NCBI GenBank assembly: GCA_963920705.1
Contig: OY987238.1
Coordinates: 1,237,606 to 1,301,605, forward strand
Reading direction: 5' to 3'
Source of the DNA: Odiellus spinosus
Taxonomy: Eukaryota > Arthropoda > Arachnida > Opiliones > Phalangiidae
Length of the DNA stretch: 64,000 bases
Position numbers and translations under genes: made by a program. Within the stretch, counting starts at the first letter, position 1; every line of letters starts with the position of its first letter. The notes beneath the pieces are model-generated. The model made no database searches, was not told where the DNA came from, and saw nothing but the letters and a program-made list of their open reading frames with translations. Shown here piece after piece: positions 28,304-42,800 of this stretch.

Positions 28304-28368
28304 TTATATTTGAACTGTATAACCTGAAGTGTATCAAAGTTGGACTTAATTAAATTGAATTGAATTGA
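28304..28368 (+). other. Non-satellite island, copy 2 (65 bp, three ATTGA)
   Basis: Left and right junctions are at the same monomer positions as copy 1. The 50-bp core has A where copy 1 has T at its last base. The tail is three ATTGA units (28354-28368), one fewer than every other copy, so the length is 65 rather than 70 bp. The GTTATA...TATAAC inverted repeat is intact. The following monomer is a 21-bp GGATATATTTGGA type. Confidence 0.95.
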
Positions 28369-31140
28369 ATACTTGGGAAATTGGTGGATATATTTGGAAA
28401 ATTTGTGAATCTATACTTGGAAAATTTGTGAATCTATACTTGGAAAATTTGTGAATCTATACTTGGGAAATTTGTGAATCTATACTTGGAAAATTTGTGA
28501 ATCTATACTTGGGAAATTTGTCAATCTATACTTGGGAAATTTGTGGATCTATACTTGGGAAATTTGTGAATCTATACTTCGGAAATTTGTGAATCTATAC
28601 TTGGGAAATTTGTGAATCTATACTTGGAAAATTTGTGAATCTATATTTGGGAAATTTGTGAATCTATACTTGGAAAATTTGTGAATCTATACTTGGAAAA
28701 TTTGTGAATCTATACTTGGGAAATTGGTGGATCTATACTTGGGAAATTGGTGGATCTATACTTTGCAAATTTGTGAATCTATACTTGGGAAATTTGTGAA
28801 TCTATACTTGGAAAATTTGTGAATCTCTACTTGGGAAATTTGTGAATCTATACTTGGAAAATTTGTGAATCTATGCTTGGGAAATTTGTGAATCTATACT
28901 TGGAAAATTTGTGAATCTATACTTGGAAAATTTGTGAATATATACTTCGGAAATTGGTGGATCTATACTTGGGAAATTGGTGGATCTATACTTGGGAAAT
29001 TTGTGAATCTATACTTGGGAAATTTGTGAATATATATTTGTGAAATTTGTGAATCTATACTTGGGAAATTTGTGAATCTATGCTTGGAAAATTTGTGAAT
29101 CTATGCTTGGGAAATTTGTGAATCTATACTTGGAAAATTCGTGAATCTATACTTCGGAAATTTGTGAATCTATACTTCGGAAATTTGTGAATCTATACTT
29201 GGGAAATTTGTGAATCTATACTTCGGAAATTTGTGAATCTATACTTGGGAAATTTGTCAATCTATACTTGGGAAATTTGTGGATCTATACTTGGGAAATT
29301 TGTGAATCTATACTTCGGAAATTTGTGAATATATATTTGGGAAATTTGTTAATCTATACTTGGAAAATTTGTGAATCTATACTTGGAAAATTTGTGAATC
29401 TATACTTGGGAAATTGGTGGATCTATACTTGGGAAATTGGTGGATCTATACTTGGGAAATTTGTGAACCTATACTTGGGAAATTTGTGAATCTATACTTG
29501 GAAAATTTGTGAATCTATACTTCGGAAATTTGTCAATCTATACTTGGGAAATATGTGAATCTATACTTGGGAAATATGTGAATCTATACTTCGGAAATTT
29601 GTGAATCTATATTTGGGAAATTTGTGAATCTATACTTGGAAAATTTGTGAATCTATACTTGGAAAATTTGTGAATCTATACTTGGAAAATTTGTGAATCT
29701 CTACTTGGGAAATTTGTGAATCTATACTTGGGAAATTTGTGAATCTATACTTGGAAAACTTGTGAATCTATGCTTGGGAAATTTGTGAATCTATACTTGG
29801 AAAATTTGTGAATCTATACTTGGAAAATTTGTGAATCTATACTTGGAAAATTTGTGAATCTATACTTCGAAAATTTGTGAATCTATACTTGGGAAATTTG
29901 TAAATCTATACTTGGGAAATATGTGAATCTATACTTGGGAAATTGGTGGATATACTTGGGAAATTGGTGGATCTATACTTGGAAAATTTGTGAATCTATA
30001 CTTGGAAAATTTGTGAATCTATACTTGGGAAATTTGTGAATCTATACTTGGAAAATTTGTGAATCTATACTTGGGAAATTTGTCAATCTATACTTGGGAA
30101 ATTTGTGAATCTATAATTGGGAAATTTGTCAATCTATACTTGGGAAATTTGTGAATCTATACTTGGAAAATTTGTGAATCTATACTTGGGAAATTTGTGA
30201 ATCTATACTTGGGAAATATGTGAATCTATACTTGGAAATTGGTGAATCTATACTTGGGAAATTGGTGGATCTATAATTGGGAAATTTGTGAATCTATACT
30301 TGGAAAATTTGTGAATCTATATTTGGGAAATTTGTGAATCTATACTTGGAAAATTTGTGAATCTATACTTGGGAAATTTGTGAATCTATATTTGGAAAAT
30401 TTGTGAATCTCTACTTGGGAAATTTGTGAATCTATACTTGGAAAATTTGTGAATCTATACTTGGAAAATTTGTGAATCTCTACTTGGGAAATTTTTGAAT
30501 CTATACTTGGGAAATTTGTGAATCTATACTTGGAAATTGGTGAATCTATACTTGGGAAATTGGTGGATCTATACTTGGGAAATTGGTGGATCTATACTTG
30601 GGAAATTTGTGAATCTATACTTGGGAAATTTGTGAATATATATTTGTGAAATTTGTGAATCTCTACTTGGGAAATTTGTGAATCTATACTTGGAAAATTT
30701 GTGAATCTATACTTCGGAAATTTGTGAATCTATACTTGGGAAATTTGTCAATCTATACTTAGGAAATTTGTGGATCTATACTTGGGAAATTTGTGAATCT
30801 ATACTTCGGAAATTTGTGAATCTATATTTGGGAAATTTGTTAATCTATACTTGGAAAATTTGTGAATCTATACTTGGGAAATTGGTGGATCTATACTTGG
30901 GAAATTTGTGAACCTATACTTGGGAAATTTGTGAATCTATACTTGGAAAATTTGTGAATCTATACTTGGAAAATTTGTGAATCTATACTTGGAAAATTTG
31001 TGAATCTATACTTGGGAAATTGGTGGATCTATACTTGGGAAATTGGTGGATCTATACTTGGGAAATTTGTGAACCTATACTTGGGAAATTTGTGAATCTA
31101 TACTTGGGAAATATGTGAATCTATACTTGGGAAATATGTG
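28369..31140 (+). repeat. Inter-island satellite block (islands 2 to 3, 2,837-bp spacing)
   Basis: Pure satellite between two islands. It holds the first appearance of the domain B variants CTTCGAAAAT (29,867) and CTATAATTGGG (30,112). After removing the island's net 60 bp, the spacing equals 121 monomers minus 6 bp. That fits two 21-bp monomers (28,380 and 29,950) and two 22-bp monomers (30,233 and 30,533). It ends with two ATATGTG monomers before island 3. Confidence 0.85.
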
Positions 31141-31210
31141 TTATATTTGAACTGTATAACCTGAAGTGTATCAAAGTTGGACTTAATTAAATTGAATTGA
31201 ATTGAATTGA
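31141..31210 (+). other. Non-satellite island, copy 3 (70 bp)
   Basis: Same core as copies 2, 4 and 5 by eye, with four ATTGA units (31191-31210). Both junctions fall at the usual monomer positions. About 70 bp downstream is the rare CTATACTACGAAAA monomer (31,276), otherwise seen only about 90 bp downstream of island 1 (1,555). Copies 1 and 3 therefore share downstream history that the other copies lack. Confidence 0.95.
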
Positions 31211-31364
31211 ATACTTGGGAAATTGGTGGATATATTTGGAAAATTTGTGAATCTATACTTGGAAAATTTGTGAATCTATACTACGAAAATTTGTGAATCT
31301 ATACTTGGGAAATTTGTGAATCTATACTTGGAAAATTTGTGAATCTATACTTGGGAAATTTGTC

Positions 31365-33420
31365 AATCTATACTTGGGAAATTTGTGGATCTATACTTGG
31401 GAAATTTGTGAATCTATACTTCGGAAATTTGTGAATCTATACTTGGGAAATTTGTGAATCTATACTTGGAAAATTTGTGAATCTATATTTGGGAAATTTG
31501 TGAATCTATACTTGGAAAATTTGTGAATCTATACTTGGAAAATTTGTGAATCTATACTTGGGAAATTGGTGGATCTATACTTGGGAAATTGGTGGATCTA
31601 TACTTTGCAAATTTGTGAATCTATACTTGGGAAATTTGTGAATCTATACTTGGAAAATTTGTGAATCTCTACTTGGGAAATTTGTGAATCTATACTTGGA
31701 AAATTTGTGAATCTATGCTTGGGAAATTTGTGAATCTATACTTGGAAAATTTGTGAATCTATACTTGGAAAATTTGTGAATATATACTTCGGAAATTGGT
31801 GGATCTATACTTGGGAAATTGGTGGATCTATACTTGGGAAATTTGTGAATCTATACTTGGGAAATTTGTGAATATATATTTGTGAAATTTGTGAATCTAT
31901 ACTTGGGAAATTTGTGAATCTATACTTGGAAAATTTGTGAATCTATACTTGGAAAATTTGTGAATCTATGCTTGGGAAATTTGTGAATCTATACTTGGAA
32001 AATTCGTGAATCTATACTTGGAAAATTTGTGAATCTATACTTCGGAAATTTGTGAATCTATACTTGGGAAATTTGTGAATCTATACTTCGGAAATTTGTG
32101 AATCTATACTTGGGAAATTTGTCAATCTATACTTGGGAAATTTGTGGATCTATACTTCGGAAATTTGTGAATCTATACTTCGGAAATTTGTGAATATATA
32201 TTTGGGAAATTTGTTAATCTATACTTGGAAAATTTGTGAATCTATACTTGTAAAATTTGTGAATCTATACTTTTGAAATTGGTGGATCTATACTTGGGAA
32301 ATTGGTGGATCTATACTTGGGAAATTTGTGAACCTATACTTGGGAAATTTGTGAATCTATACTTGGAAAATTTGTGAATCTATACTTCGGAAATTTGTCA
32401 ATCTATACTTGGGAAATATGTGAATCTATACTTGGGAAATATGTGAATCTATACTTGGGAAATTTGTGGATCTATACTTGGGAAATTTGTGAATCTATAC
32501 TTCGGAAATTTGTGAATCTATACTTGGGAAATTTGTGAATCTATACTTGGAAAATTTGTGAATCTATATTTGGGAAATTTGTGAATCTATACTTGGAAAA
32601 TTTGTGAATCTATACTTGGAAAATTTGTGAATCTATACTTGGGAAATTGGTGGATCTATACTTGGGAAATTGGTGGATCTATACTTTGCAAATTTGTGAA
32701 TCTATACTTGGGAAATTTGTGAATCTATACTTGGAAAATTTGTGAATCTCTACTTGGGAAATTTGTGAATCTATACTTGGAAAATTTGTGAATCTATGCT
32801 TGGGAAATTTGTGAATCTATACTTGGAAAATTTGTGAATCTATACTTGGAAAATTTGTGAATATATACTTCGGAAATTGGTGGATCTATACTTGGGAAAT
32901 TGGTGGATCTATACTTGGGAAATTTGTGAATCTATACTTGGGAAATTTGTGAATATATATTTGTGAAATTTGTGAATCTATACTTGGGAAATTTGTGAAT
33001 CTATACTTGGAAAATTTGTGAATCTATGCTTGGGAAATTTGTGAATCTATACTTGGAAAATTCGTGAATCTATACTTGGAAAATTTGTGAATCTATACTT
33101 CGGAAATTTGTGAATCTATACTTGGGAAATTTGTGAATCTATACTTCGGAAATTTGTGAATCTATACTTGGGAAATTTGTCAATCTATACTTGGGAAATT
33201 TGTGGATCTATACTTCGGAAATTTGTGAATCTATACTTCGGAAATTTGTGAATATATATTTGGGAAATTTGTTAATCTATACTTGGAAAATTTGTGAATC
33301 TATACTTGGAAAATTTGTGAATCTATACTTGGGAAATTGGTGGATCTATACTTGGGAAATTTGTCAATCTATACTTGGGAAATATGTGAATCTATACTTG
33401 GGAAATATGTGAATCTATAC
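31365..33420 (+). repeat. 1,081-bp tandem duplication (47 monomers), copy 2 shortened
   Basis: Copy 1 is about 31,365-32,445 and copy 2 begins about 32,446. CTATACTTTGCAAATTTG (31600 and 32681) gives an offset of exactly 47 monomers. Near the AATTCGTGAATC marker (32,001 and 33,059) the offset is 1,058, so copy 2 lacks one whole monomer. Copy 2 also lacks several monomers near 33,330-33,360, where GGTGGATC is joined directly to TGTCAATC. Copy 1 has private CTTGTAAAAT (32,246) and CTTTTGAAAT (32,269) monomers. Confidence 0.83.
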
Positions 33421-35016
33421 TTCGGAAATTTGTGAATCTATACTTGGGAAATTTGTGAATCTATACTTCGGAAATTTGTGAATCTATATTTGGGAAATTT
33501 GTGAATCTATACTTGGAAAATTTGTGAATCTATACTTGGAAAATTTGTGAATCTATACTTGGAAAATTTGTGAATCTCTACTTGGGAAATTTGTGAATCT
33601 ATACTTGGGAAATTTGTGAATCTATATTTGGGAAATTTGTGAATCTATACTTGGAAAACTTGTGAATCTATGCTTGGGAAATTTGTGAATCTATACTTGG
33701 AAAATTTGTGAATCTATACTTGGAAAATTTGTGAATCTATACTTCGAAAATTTGTGAATCTATACTTGGGAAATTTGTAAATCTATACTTGGGAAATATG
33801 TGAATCTATACTTGGGAAATTGGTGGATATACTTGGGAAATTGGTGGATCTATACTTGGAAAATTTGTGAATCTATACTTGGAAAATTTGTGAATCTATA
33901 CTTGGGAAATTTGTGAATCTATACTTGGAAAATTTGTGAATCTATACTTGGGAAATTTGTCAATCTATACTTGGGAAATTTGTGGATCTATACTTGGGAA
34001 ATTTGTGAATCTATAATTGGGAAATTTGTCAATCTATACTTGGGAAATTTGTGAATCTATACTTGGAAAATTTGTGAATCTATACTTGGGAAATTTGTGA
34101 ATCTATACTTGGGAAATATGTGAATCTATACTTGGAAATTGGTGAATCTATACTTGGGAAATTGGTGGATCTATAATTGGGAAATTTGTGAATCTATACT
34201 TGGAAAATTTGTGAATCTATATTTGGGAAATTTGTGAATCTATACTTGGAAAATTTGTGAATCTATACTTGGGAAATTTGTGAATCTATATTTGGAAAAT
34301 TTGTGAATCTCTACTTGGGAAATTTGTGAATCTATACTTGGAAAATTTGTGAATCTATACTTGGAAAATTTGTGAATCTCTACTTGGGAAATTTTTGAAT
34401 CTATACTTGGGAAATTTGTGAATCTATACTTGGAAATTGGTGAATCTATACTTTGGAAATTGGTGGATCTATACTTGGGAAATTGGTGGATCTATACTTG
34501 GGAAATTGGTGGATCTATACTTGGGAAATTTGTGAATCTATACTTGGGAAATTTGTGAATATATATTTGTGAAATTTGTGAATCTCTACTTGGGAAATTT
34601 GTGAATCTATACTTGGAAAATTTGTGAATCTATGCTTGGGAAATTTGTGAATCTATACTTGGAAAATTTGTGAATCTATACTTGGAAAATTTGTGAATAT
34701 ATACTTCGGAAATTGGTGGATCTATACTTGGGAAATTGGTGGATCTATACTTGGGAAATTTGTGAATCTATACTTGGGAAATTTGTGAATATATATTTGT
34801 GAAATTTGTGAATCTATACTTGGGAAATTTGTGAATCTATACTTGGAAAATTTGTGAATCTATGCTTGGGAAATTTGTGAATCTATACTTGGAAAATTCG
34901 TGAATCTATACTTGGAAAATTTGTGAATCTATACTTCGGAAATTTGTGAATCTATACTTGGGAAATTTGTGAATCTATACTTCGGAAATTTGTGAATCTA
35001 TACTTGGGAAATTTGT
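33421..35016 (+). repeat. Domain B satellite between the 1,081-bp and 4,819-bp duplications
   Basis: Pure satellite, related to what follows: GGAAAACTTGTG at 33,653 recurs at 35,581 (offset 1,928), and AATTCGTG at 33,059 recurs at 34,895 (offset 1,836). The 92-bp difference is four whole monomers, the same ones missing from 33,330-33,360. It carries CTATAATTGGG monomers (34,012 and 34,172), one 21-bp monomer (33,822) and two 22-bp monomers (34,135 and 34,433). Confidence 0.8.
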
Positions 35017-38000
35017 CAATCTATACTTGGGAAATTTGTGGATCTATACTTGGGAAATTTGTGAATCTATACTTCGGAAATTTGTGAATATATATTTGGG
35101 AAATTTGTTAATCTATACTTGGAAAATTTGTGAATCTATACTTGGAAAATTTGTGAATCTATACTTGGGAAATTGGTGGATCTATACTTGGGAAATTGGT
35201 GGATCTATACTTGGGAAATTTTTGAACCTATACTTGGGAAATTTGTGAATCTATACTTGGAAAATTTGTGAATCTATACTTCGGAAATTTGTCAATCTAT
35301 ACTTGGGAAATATGTGAATCTATACTTGGGAAATATGTGAATCTATACTTCGGAAATTTGTTAATCTATACTTGGGAAATTTGTGAATCTATACTTCGGA
35401 AATTTGTGAATCTATATTTGGGAAATTTGTGAATCTATACTTGGAAAATTTGTGAATCTATACTTGGAAAATTTGTGAATCTATACTTGGAAAATTTGTG
35501 AATCTCTACTTGGGAAATTTGTGAATCTATACTTGGGAAATTTGTGAATCTATATTTGGGAAATTTGTGAATCTATACTTGGAAAACTTGTGAATCTATG
35601 CTTGGGAAATTTGTGAATCTATACTTGGAAAATTTGTGAATCTATACTTGGAAAATTTGTGAATCTATACTTCGAAAATTTGTGAATCTATACTTGGGAA
35701 ATTTGTAAATCTATACTTGGGAAATATGTGAATCTATACTTGGGAAATTGGTGGATATACTTGGGAAATTGGTGGATCTATACTTGGAAAATTTGTGAAT
35801 CTATACTTGGAAAATTTGTGAATCTATACTTGGGAAATTTGTGAATCTATACTTGGAAAATTTGTGAATCTATACTTGGGAAATTTGTCAATCTATACTT
35901 GGGAAATTTGTGGATCTATACTTGGGAAATTTGTGAATCTATAATTGGGAAATTTGTCAATCTATACTTGGGAAATTTGTGAATCTATACTTGGAAAATT
36001 TGTGAATCTATACTTGGGAAATTTGTGAATCTATACTTGGGAAATATGTGAATCTATACTTGGAAATTGGTGAATCTATACTTGGGAAATTGGTGGATCT
36101 ATAATTGGGAAATTTGTGAATCTATACTTGGAAAATTTGTGAATCTATATTTGGGAAATTTGTGAATCTATACTTGGAAAATTTGTGAATCTATACTTGG
36201 GAAATTTGTGAATCTATATTTGGAAAATTTGTGAATCTCTACTTGGGAAATTTGTGAATCTATACTTGGAAAATTTGTGAATCTATACTTGGAAAATTTG
36301 TGAATCTCTACTTGGGAAATTTTTGAATCTATACTTGGGAAATTTGTGAATATATATTTGTGAAATTTGTGAATCTCTACTTGGGAAATTTGTGAATCTA
36401 TACTTGGAAAATTTGTGAATCTATACTTGGGAAATTTGTCAATCTATACTTGGGAAATTTGTGGATCTATACTTGGGAAATTTGTGAATCTATAATTGGG
36501 AAATTTGTCAATCTATACTTGGGAAATTTGTGAATCTATACTTGGAAAATTTGTGAATCTATACTTGGGAAATTTGTGAATCTATACTTGGGAAATATGT
36601 GAATCTATACTTGGAAATTGGTGAATCTATACTTGGGAAATTGGTGGATCTATAATTGGGAAATATGTGAATCTATACTTCGGAAATTTGTTAATCTATA
36701 CTTGGGAAATTTGTGAATCTATACTTCGGAAATTTGTGAATCTATATTTGGGAAATTTGTGAATCTATACTTGGAAAATTTGTGAATCTATACTTGGAAA
36801 ATTTGTGAATCTATACTTGGAAAATTTGTGAATCTCTACTTGGGAAATTTGTGAATCTATACTTGGGAAATTTGTGAATCTATATTTGGGAAATTTGTGA
36901 ATCTATACTTGGAAAACTTGTGAATCTATGCTTGGGAAATTTGTGAATCTATACTTGGAAAATTTGTGAATCTATACTTGGAAAATTTGTGAATCTATAC
37001 TTCGAAAATTTGTGAATCTATACTTGGGAAATTTGTAAATCTATACTTGGGAAATATGTGAATCTATACTTGGGAAATTGGTGGATATACTTGGGAAATT
37101 GGTGGATCTATACTTGGAAAATTTGTGAATCTATACTTGGAAAATTTGTGAATCTATACTTGGGAAATTTGTGAATCTATACTTGGAAAATTTGTGAATC
37201 TATACTTGGGAAATTTGTCAATCTATACTTGGGAAATTTGTGGATCTATACTTGGGAAATTTGTGAATCTATAATTGGGAAATTTGTCAATCTATACTTG
37301 GGAAATTTGTGAATCTATACTTGGAAAATTTGTGAATCTATACTTGGGAAATTTGTGAATCTATACTTGGGAAATATGTGAATCTATACTTGGAAATTGG
37401 TGAATCTATACTTGGGAAATTGGTGGATCTATAATTGGGAAATTTGTGAATCTATACTTGGAAAATTTGTGAATCTATATTTGGGAAATTTGTGAATCTA
37501 TACTTGGAAAATTTGTGAATCTATACTTGGGAAATTTGTGAATCTATATTTGGAAAATTTGTGAATCTCTACTTGGGAAATTTGTGAATCTATACTTGGA
37601 AAATTTGTGAATCTATACTTGGAAAATTTGTGAATCTCTACTTGGGAAATTTTTGAATCTATACTTGGGAAATTTGTGAATATATATTTGTGAAATTTGT
37701 GAATCTCTACTTGGGAAATTTGTGAATCTATACTTGGAAAATTTGTGAATCTATACTTCGGAAATTTGTGAATCTATACTTGGGAAATTTGTCAATCTAT
37801 ACTTAGGAAATTTGTGGATCTATACTTGGGAAATTTGTGAATCTATACTTCGGAAATTTGTGAATCTATATTTGGGAAATTTGTTAATCTATACTTGGAA
37901 AATTTGAGAATCTATACTTGGGAAATTGGTGGATCTATACTTGGGAAATTTGTGAACCTATACTTGGGAAATTTGTGAATCTATACTTGGAAAATTTGTG

Positions 38001-39835
38001 AATCTATACTTGGGAAATTTCTGAATCTATACTTGGAAAATTTGTGAATCTATACTTGGAAAATTTGTGAATCTATACTTGGGAAATTGGTGGATCTATA
38101 CTTGGGAAATTGGTGGATCTATACTTGGGAAATTTGTGAACCTATACTTGGGAAATTTGTGAATCTATACTTGGAAAATTTGTGAATCTATACTTGGAAA
38201 ATTTGTGAATCTATACTTGGGAAATTGGTGGATATACTTGGGAAATTGGTGGATCTATACTTTGGAAATTTGTGAATCTATACTTGGAAAATTTGTGAAT
38301 CTATACTTTTAAAATTTGTCAATCTATACTTGGGAAATATGTGAATCTATACTTGGGAAATATGTGAATCTATACTTCGGAAATTTGTGAATCTATACTT
38401 GGGAAATTTGTGAATCTATACTTCGGAAATTTGTGAATTTATACTTGGGAAATTTGTGAATCTATATTTGGGAAATTTGTGAATCTATACTTGGAAAATT
38501 TGTGAATCTATACTTGGAAAATTTGTGAATCTATACTTGGAAAATTTGTGAATCTCTACTTGGGAAATTTGTGAATCTATACTTGGAAAATTTGTGAATC
38601 TATACTTGGAAAATTTGTGAATCTCTACTTGGGAAATTTTTGAATCTATACTTGGGAAATTTGTGAATCTATACTTGGAAAATTTGTGAATCTATACTTG
38701 GAAAATTTGTGAATCTATACTTCGGAAATTGGTGGATCTATACTTGGGAAATTGGTGGATCTATACTTGGGAAATTTGTGAATCTATACTTGGGAAATTT
38801 GTGAATATATATTTGGGAAATTTGTGAATCTCTACTTGGGAAATTTGTGAATCTATACTTGGAAAATTTGTGAATCTATGGTTGGGAAATTTGTGAATCT
38901 ATACTTGGAAAATTTGTGAATCTATACTTGGAAAATTTGTGAATCTATACTTCGGAAATTTGTGAATCTATACTTGGGAAATTTGTAAATCTATACTTGG
39001 GAAATATGTGAGTCTATACTTGGGAAATATGTGAATCTATACTTCGGAAATTTGTGAATCTATACTTGGGAAATTTGTGAATCTATACTTCGGAAATTTG
39101 TGAATCAATACTTGGGAAATTTGTGAATCTATATTTGGGAAATTTGTGAATCTATACTTGGAAAATTTGTGAATCTATACTTGGAAAATTTGTGAATCTA
39201 TACTTGGAAAATTTGTGAATCTCTACTTGGGAAATTTGTGAATCTATACTTGGGAAATTTGTGAATCTATATTTGGGAAATTTGTGAATCTATACTTGGA
39301 AAATTTGTGAATCTATGCTTGGGAAATTTGTGAATCTATACTTGGAAAATTTGTGAATCTATACTTGGAAAATTTGTGAATCTATACTTCGAAAATTTGT
39401 GAATCTATACTTGGGAAATTTGTAAATCTATACTTGGGAAATATGTGAATCTATACTTGGGAAATTGGTGGATATACTTGGGAAATTGGTGGATCTATAC
39501 TTGGAAAATTTGTGAATCTATACTTGGAAAATTTGTGAATCTATACTTGGGAAATTTGTGAATCTATACTTGGAAAATTTGTGAATCTATACTTGGGAAA
39601 TTTGTCAATCTATACTTGGGAAATTTGTGGATCTATACTTGGGAAATTTGTGAATCTATAATTGGGAAATTTGTCAATCTATACTTGGGAAATTTGTGAA
39701 TCTATACTTGGAAAATTTGTGAATCTATACTTGGGAAATTTGTGAATCTATACTTCGGAAATTTGTGAATCTATACTTGGGAAATTTGTCAATCTATACT
39801 TAGGAAATTTGTGGATCTATACTTGGGAAATTTGT
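35017..39835 (+). repeat. 4,819-bp tandem duplication, copy 1
   Basis: Every rare monomer I checked recurs 4,819 bp later. Markers are TTTGAGAATC (37,904), TTTCTGAATC (38,017), CTATACTTTTAAAAT (38301), GAATTTATAC (38,435), CTATGGTTGG (38,876), GTGAGTCTATAC (39,009), GAATCAATAC (39,102) and CTTAGGAAAT (about 39,800). I found no difference between copies. The length is 210 monomers minus 11 bp, equal to four 21-bp plus three 22-bp monomers in the unit. The junction shows at 39,836, where TGTCAATC takes the place of the TGTGAATC seen at 44,655. Within it, about 35,325-36,428 recurs at 36,655-37,758 (offset 1,330). Confidence 0.92.
35325..37758 (+). repeat. 1,330-bp offset duplication nested in the 4,819-bp unit
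   Basis: TTTGTTAATC after a CGG monomer (35,358 and 36,688), GGAAAACTTG (35,581 and 36,911) and the 21-bp cassette (35,755 and 37,085) recur at 1,330 bp. That is 58 monomers less one 21-bp and two 22-bp monomers. The 226 bp between the copies (36,429-36,654) itself repeats about 35,875-36,100, ending in CTATAATTGGG joined to ATATGTG. The whole arrangement recurs at about 40,144-42,577. Confidence 0.85.
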
Positions 39836-42800
39836 CAATCTATACTTGGGAAATTTGTGGATCTATACTTGGGAAATTTGTGAATCTATACTTCGGAAAT
39901 TTGTGAATATATATTTGGGAAATTTGTTAATCTATACTTGGAAAATTTGTGAATCTATACTTGGAAAATTTGTGAATCTATACTTGGGAAATTGGTGGAT
40001 CTATACTTGGGAAATTGGTGGATCTATACTTGGGAAATTTTTGAACCTATACTTGGGAAATTTGTGAATCTATACTTGGAAAATTTGTGAATCTATACTT
40101 CGGAAATTTGTCAATCTATACTTGGGAAATATGTGAATCTATACTTGGGAAATATGTGAATCTATACTTCGGAAATTTGTTAATCTATACTTGGGAAATT
40201 TGTGAATCTATACTTCGGAAATTTGTGAATCTATATTTGGGAAATTTGTGAATCTATACTTGGAAAATTTGTGAATCTATACTTGGAAAATTTGTGAATC
40301 TATACTTGGAAAATTTGTGAATCTCTACTTGGGAAATTTGTGAATCTATACTTGGGAAATTTGTGAATCTATATTTGGGAAATTTGTGAATCTATACTTG
40401 GAAAACTTGTGAATCTATGCTTGGGAAATTTGTGAATCTATACTTGGAAAATTTGTGAATCTATACTTGGAAAATTTGTGAATCTATACTTCGAAAATTT
40501 GTGAATCTATACTTGGGAAATTTGTAAATCTATACTTGGGAAATATGTGAATCTATACTTGGGAAATTGGTGGATATACTTGGGAAATTGGTGGATCTAT
40601 ACTTGGAAAATTTGTGAATCTATACTTGGAAAATTTGTGAATCTATACTTGGGAAATTTGTGAATCTATACTTGGAAAATTTGTGAATCTATACTTGGGA
40701 AATTTGTCAATCTATACTTGGGAAATTTGTGGATCTATACTTGGGAAATTTGTGAATCTATAATTGGGAAATTTGTCAATCTATACTTGGGAAATTTGTG
40801 AATCTATACTTGGAAAATTTGTGAATCTATACTTGGGAAATTTGTGAATCTATACTTGGGAAATATGTGAATCTATACTTGGAAATTGGTGAATCTATAC
40901 TTGGGAAATTGGTGGATCTATAATTGGGAAATTTGTGAATCTATACTTGGAAAATTTGTGAATCTATATTTGGGAAATTTGTGAATCTATACTTGGAAAA
41001 TTTGTGAATCTATACTTGGGAAATTTGTGAATCTATATTTGGAAAATTTGTGAATCTCTACTTGGGAAATTTGTGAATCTATACTTGGAAAATTTGTGAA
41101 TCTATACTTGGAAAATTTGTGAATCTCTACTTGGGAAATTTTTGAATCTATACTTGGGAAATTTGTGAATATATATTTGTGAAATTTGTGAATCTCTACT
41201 TGGGAAATTTGTGAATCTATACTTGGAAAATTTGTGAATCTATACTTGGGAAATTTGTCAATCTATACTTGGGAAATTTGTGGATCTATACTTGGGAAAT
41301 TTGTGAATCTATAATTGGGAAATTTGTCAATCTATACTTGGGAAATTTGTGAATCTATACTTGGAAAATTTGTGAATCTATACTTGGGAAATTTGTGAAT
41401 CTATACTTGGGAAATATGTGAATCTATACTTGGAAATTGGTGAATCTATACTTGGGAAATTGGTGGATCTATAATTGGGAAATATGTGAATCTATACTTC
41501 GGAAATTTGTTAATCTATACTTGGGAAATTTGTGAATCTATACTTCGGAAATTTGTGAATCTATATTTGGGAAATTTGTGAATCTATACTTGGAAAATTT
41601 GTGAATCTATACTTGGAAAATTTGTGAATCTATACTTGGAAAATTTGTGAATCTCTACTTGGGAAATTTGTGAATCTATACTTGGGAAATTTGTGAATCT
41701 ATATTTGGGAAATTTGTGAATCTATACTTGGAAAACTTGTGAATCTATGCTTGGGAAATTTGTGAATCTATACTTGGAAAATTTGTGAATCTATACTTGG
41801 AAAATTTGTGAATCTATACTTCGAAAATTTGTGAATCTATACTTGGGAAATTTGTAAATCTATACTTGGGAAATATGTGAATCTATACTTGGGAAATTGG
41901 TGGATATACTTGGGAAATTGGTGGATCTATACTTGGAAAATTTGTGAATCTATACTTGGAAAATTTGTGAATCTATACTTGGGAAATTTGTGAATCTATA
42001 CTTGGAAAATTTGTGAATCTATACTTGGGAAATTTGTCAATCTATACTTGGGAAATTTGTGGATCTATACTTGGGAAATTTGTGAATCTATAATTGGGAA
42101 ATTTGTCAATCTATACTTGGGAAATTTGTGAATCTATACTTGGAAAATTTGTGAATCTATACTTGGGAAATTTGTGAATCTATACTTGGGAAATATGTGA
42201 ATCTATACTTGGAAATTGGTGAATCTATACTTGGGAAATTGGTGGATCTATAATTGGGAAATTTGTGAATCTATACTTGGAAAATTTGTGAATCTATATT
42301 TGGGAAATTTGTGAATCTATACTTGGAAAATTTGTGAATCTATACTTGGGAAATTTGTGAATCTATATTTGGAAAATTTGTGAATCTCTACTTGGGAAAT
42401 TTGTGAATCTATACTTGGAAAATTTGTGAATCTATACTTGGAAAATTTGTGAATCTCTACTTGGGAAATTTTTGAATCTATACTTGGGAAATTTGTGAAT
42501 ATATATTTGTGAAATTTGTGAATCTCTACTTGGGAAATTTGTGAATCTATACTTGGAAAATTTGTGAATCTATACTTCGGAAATTTGTGAATCTATACTT
42601 GGGAAATTTGTCAATCTATACTTAGGAAATTTGTGGATCTATACTTGGGAAATTTGTGAATCTATACTTCGGAAATTTGTGAATCTATATTTGGGAAATT
42701 TGTTAATCTATACTTGGAAAATTTGAGAATCTATACTTGGGAAATTGGTGGATCTATACTTGGGAAATTTGTGAACCTATACTTGGGAAATTTGTGAATC

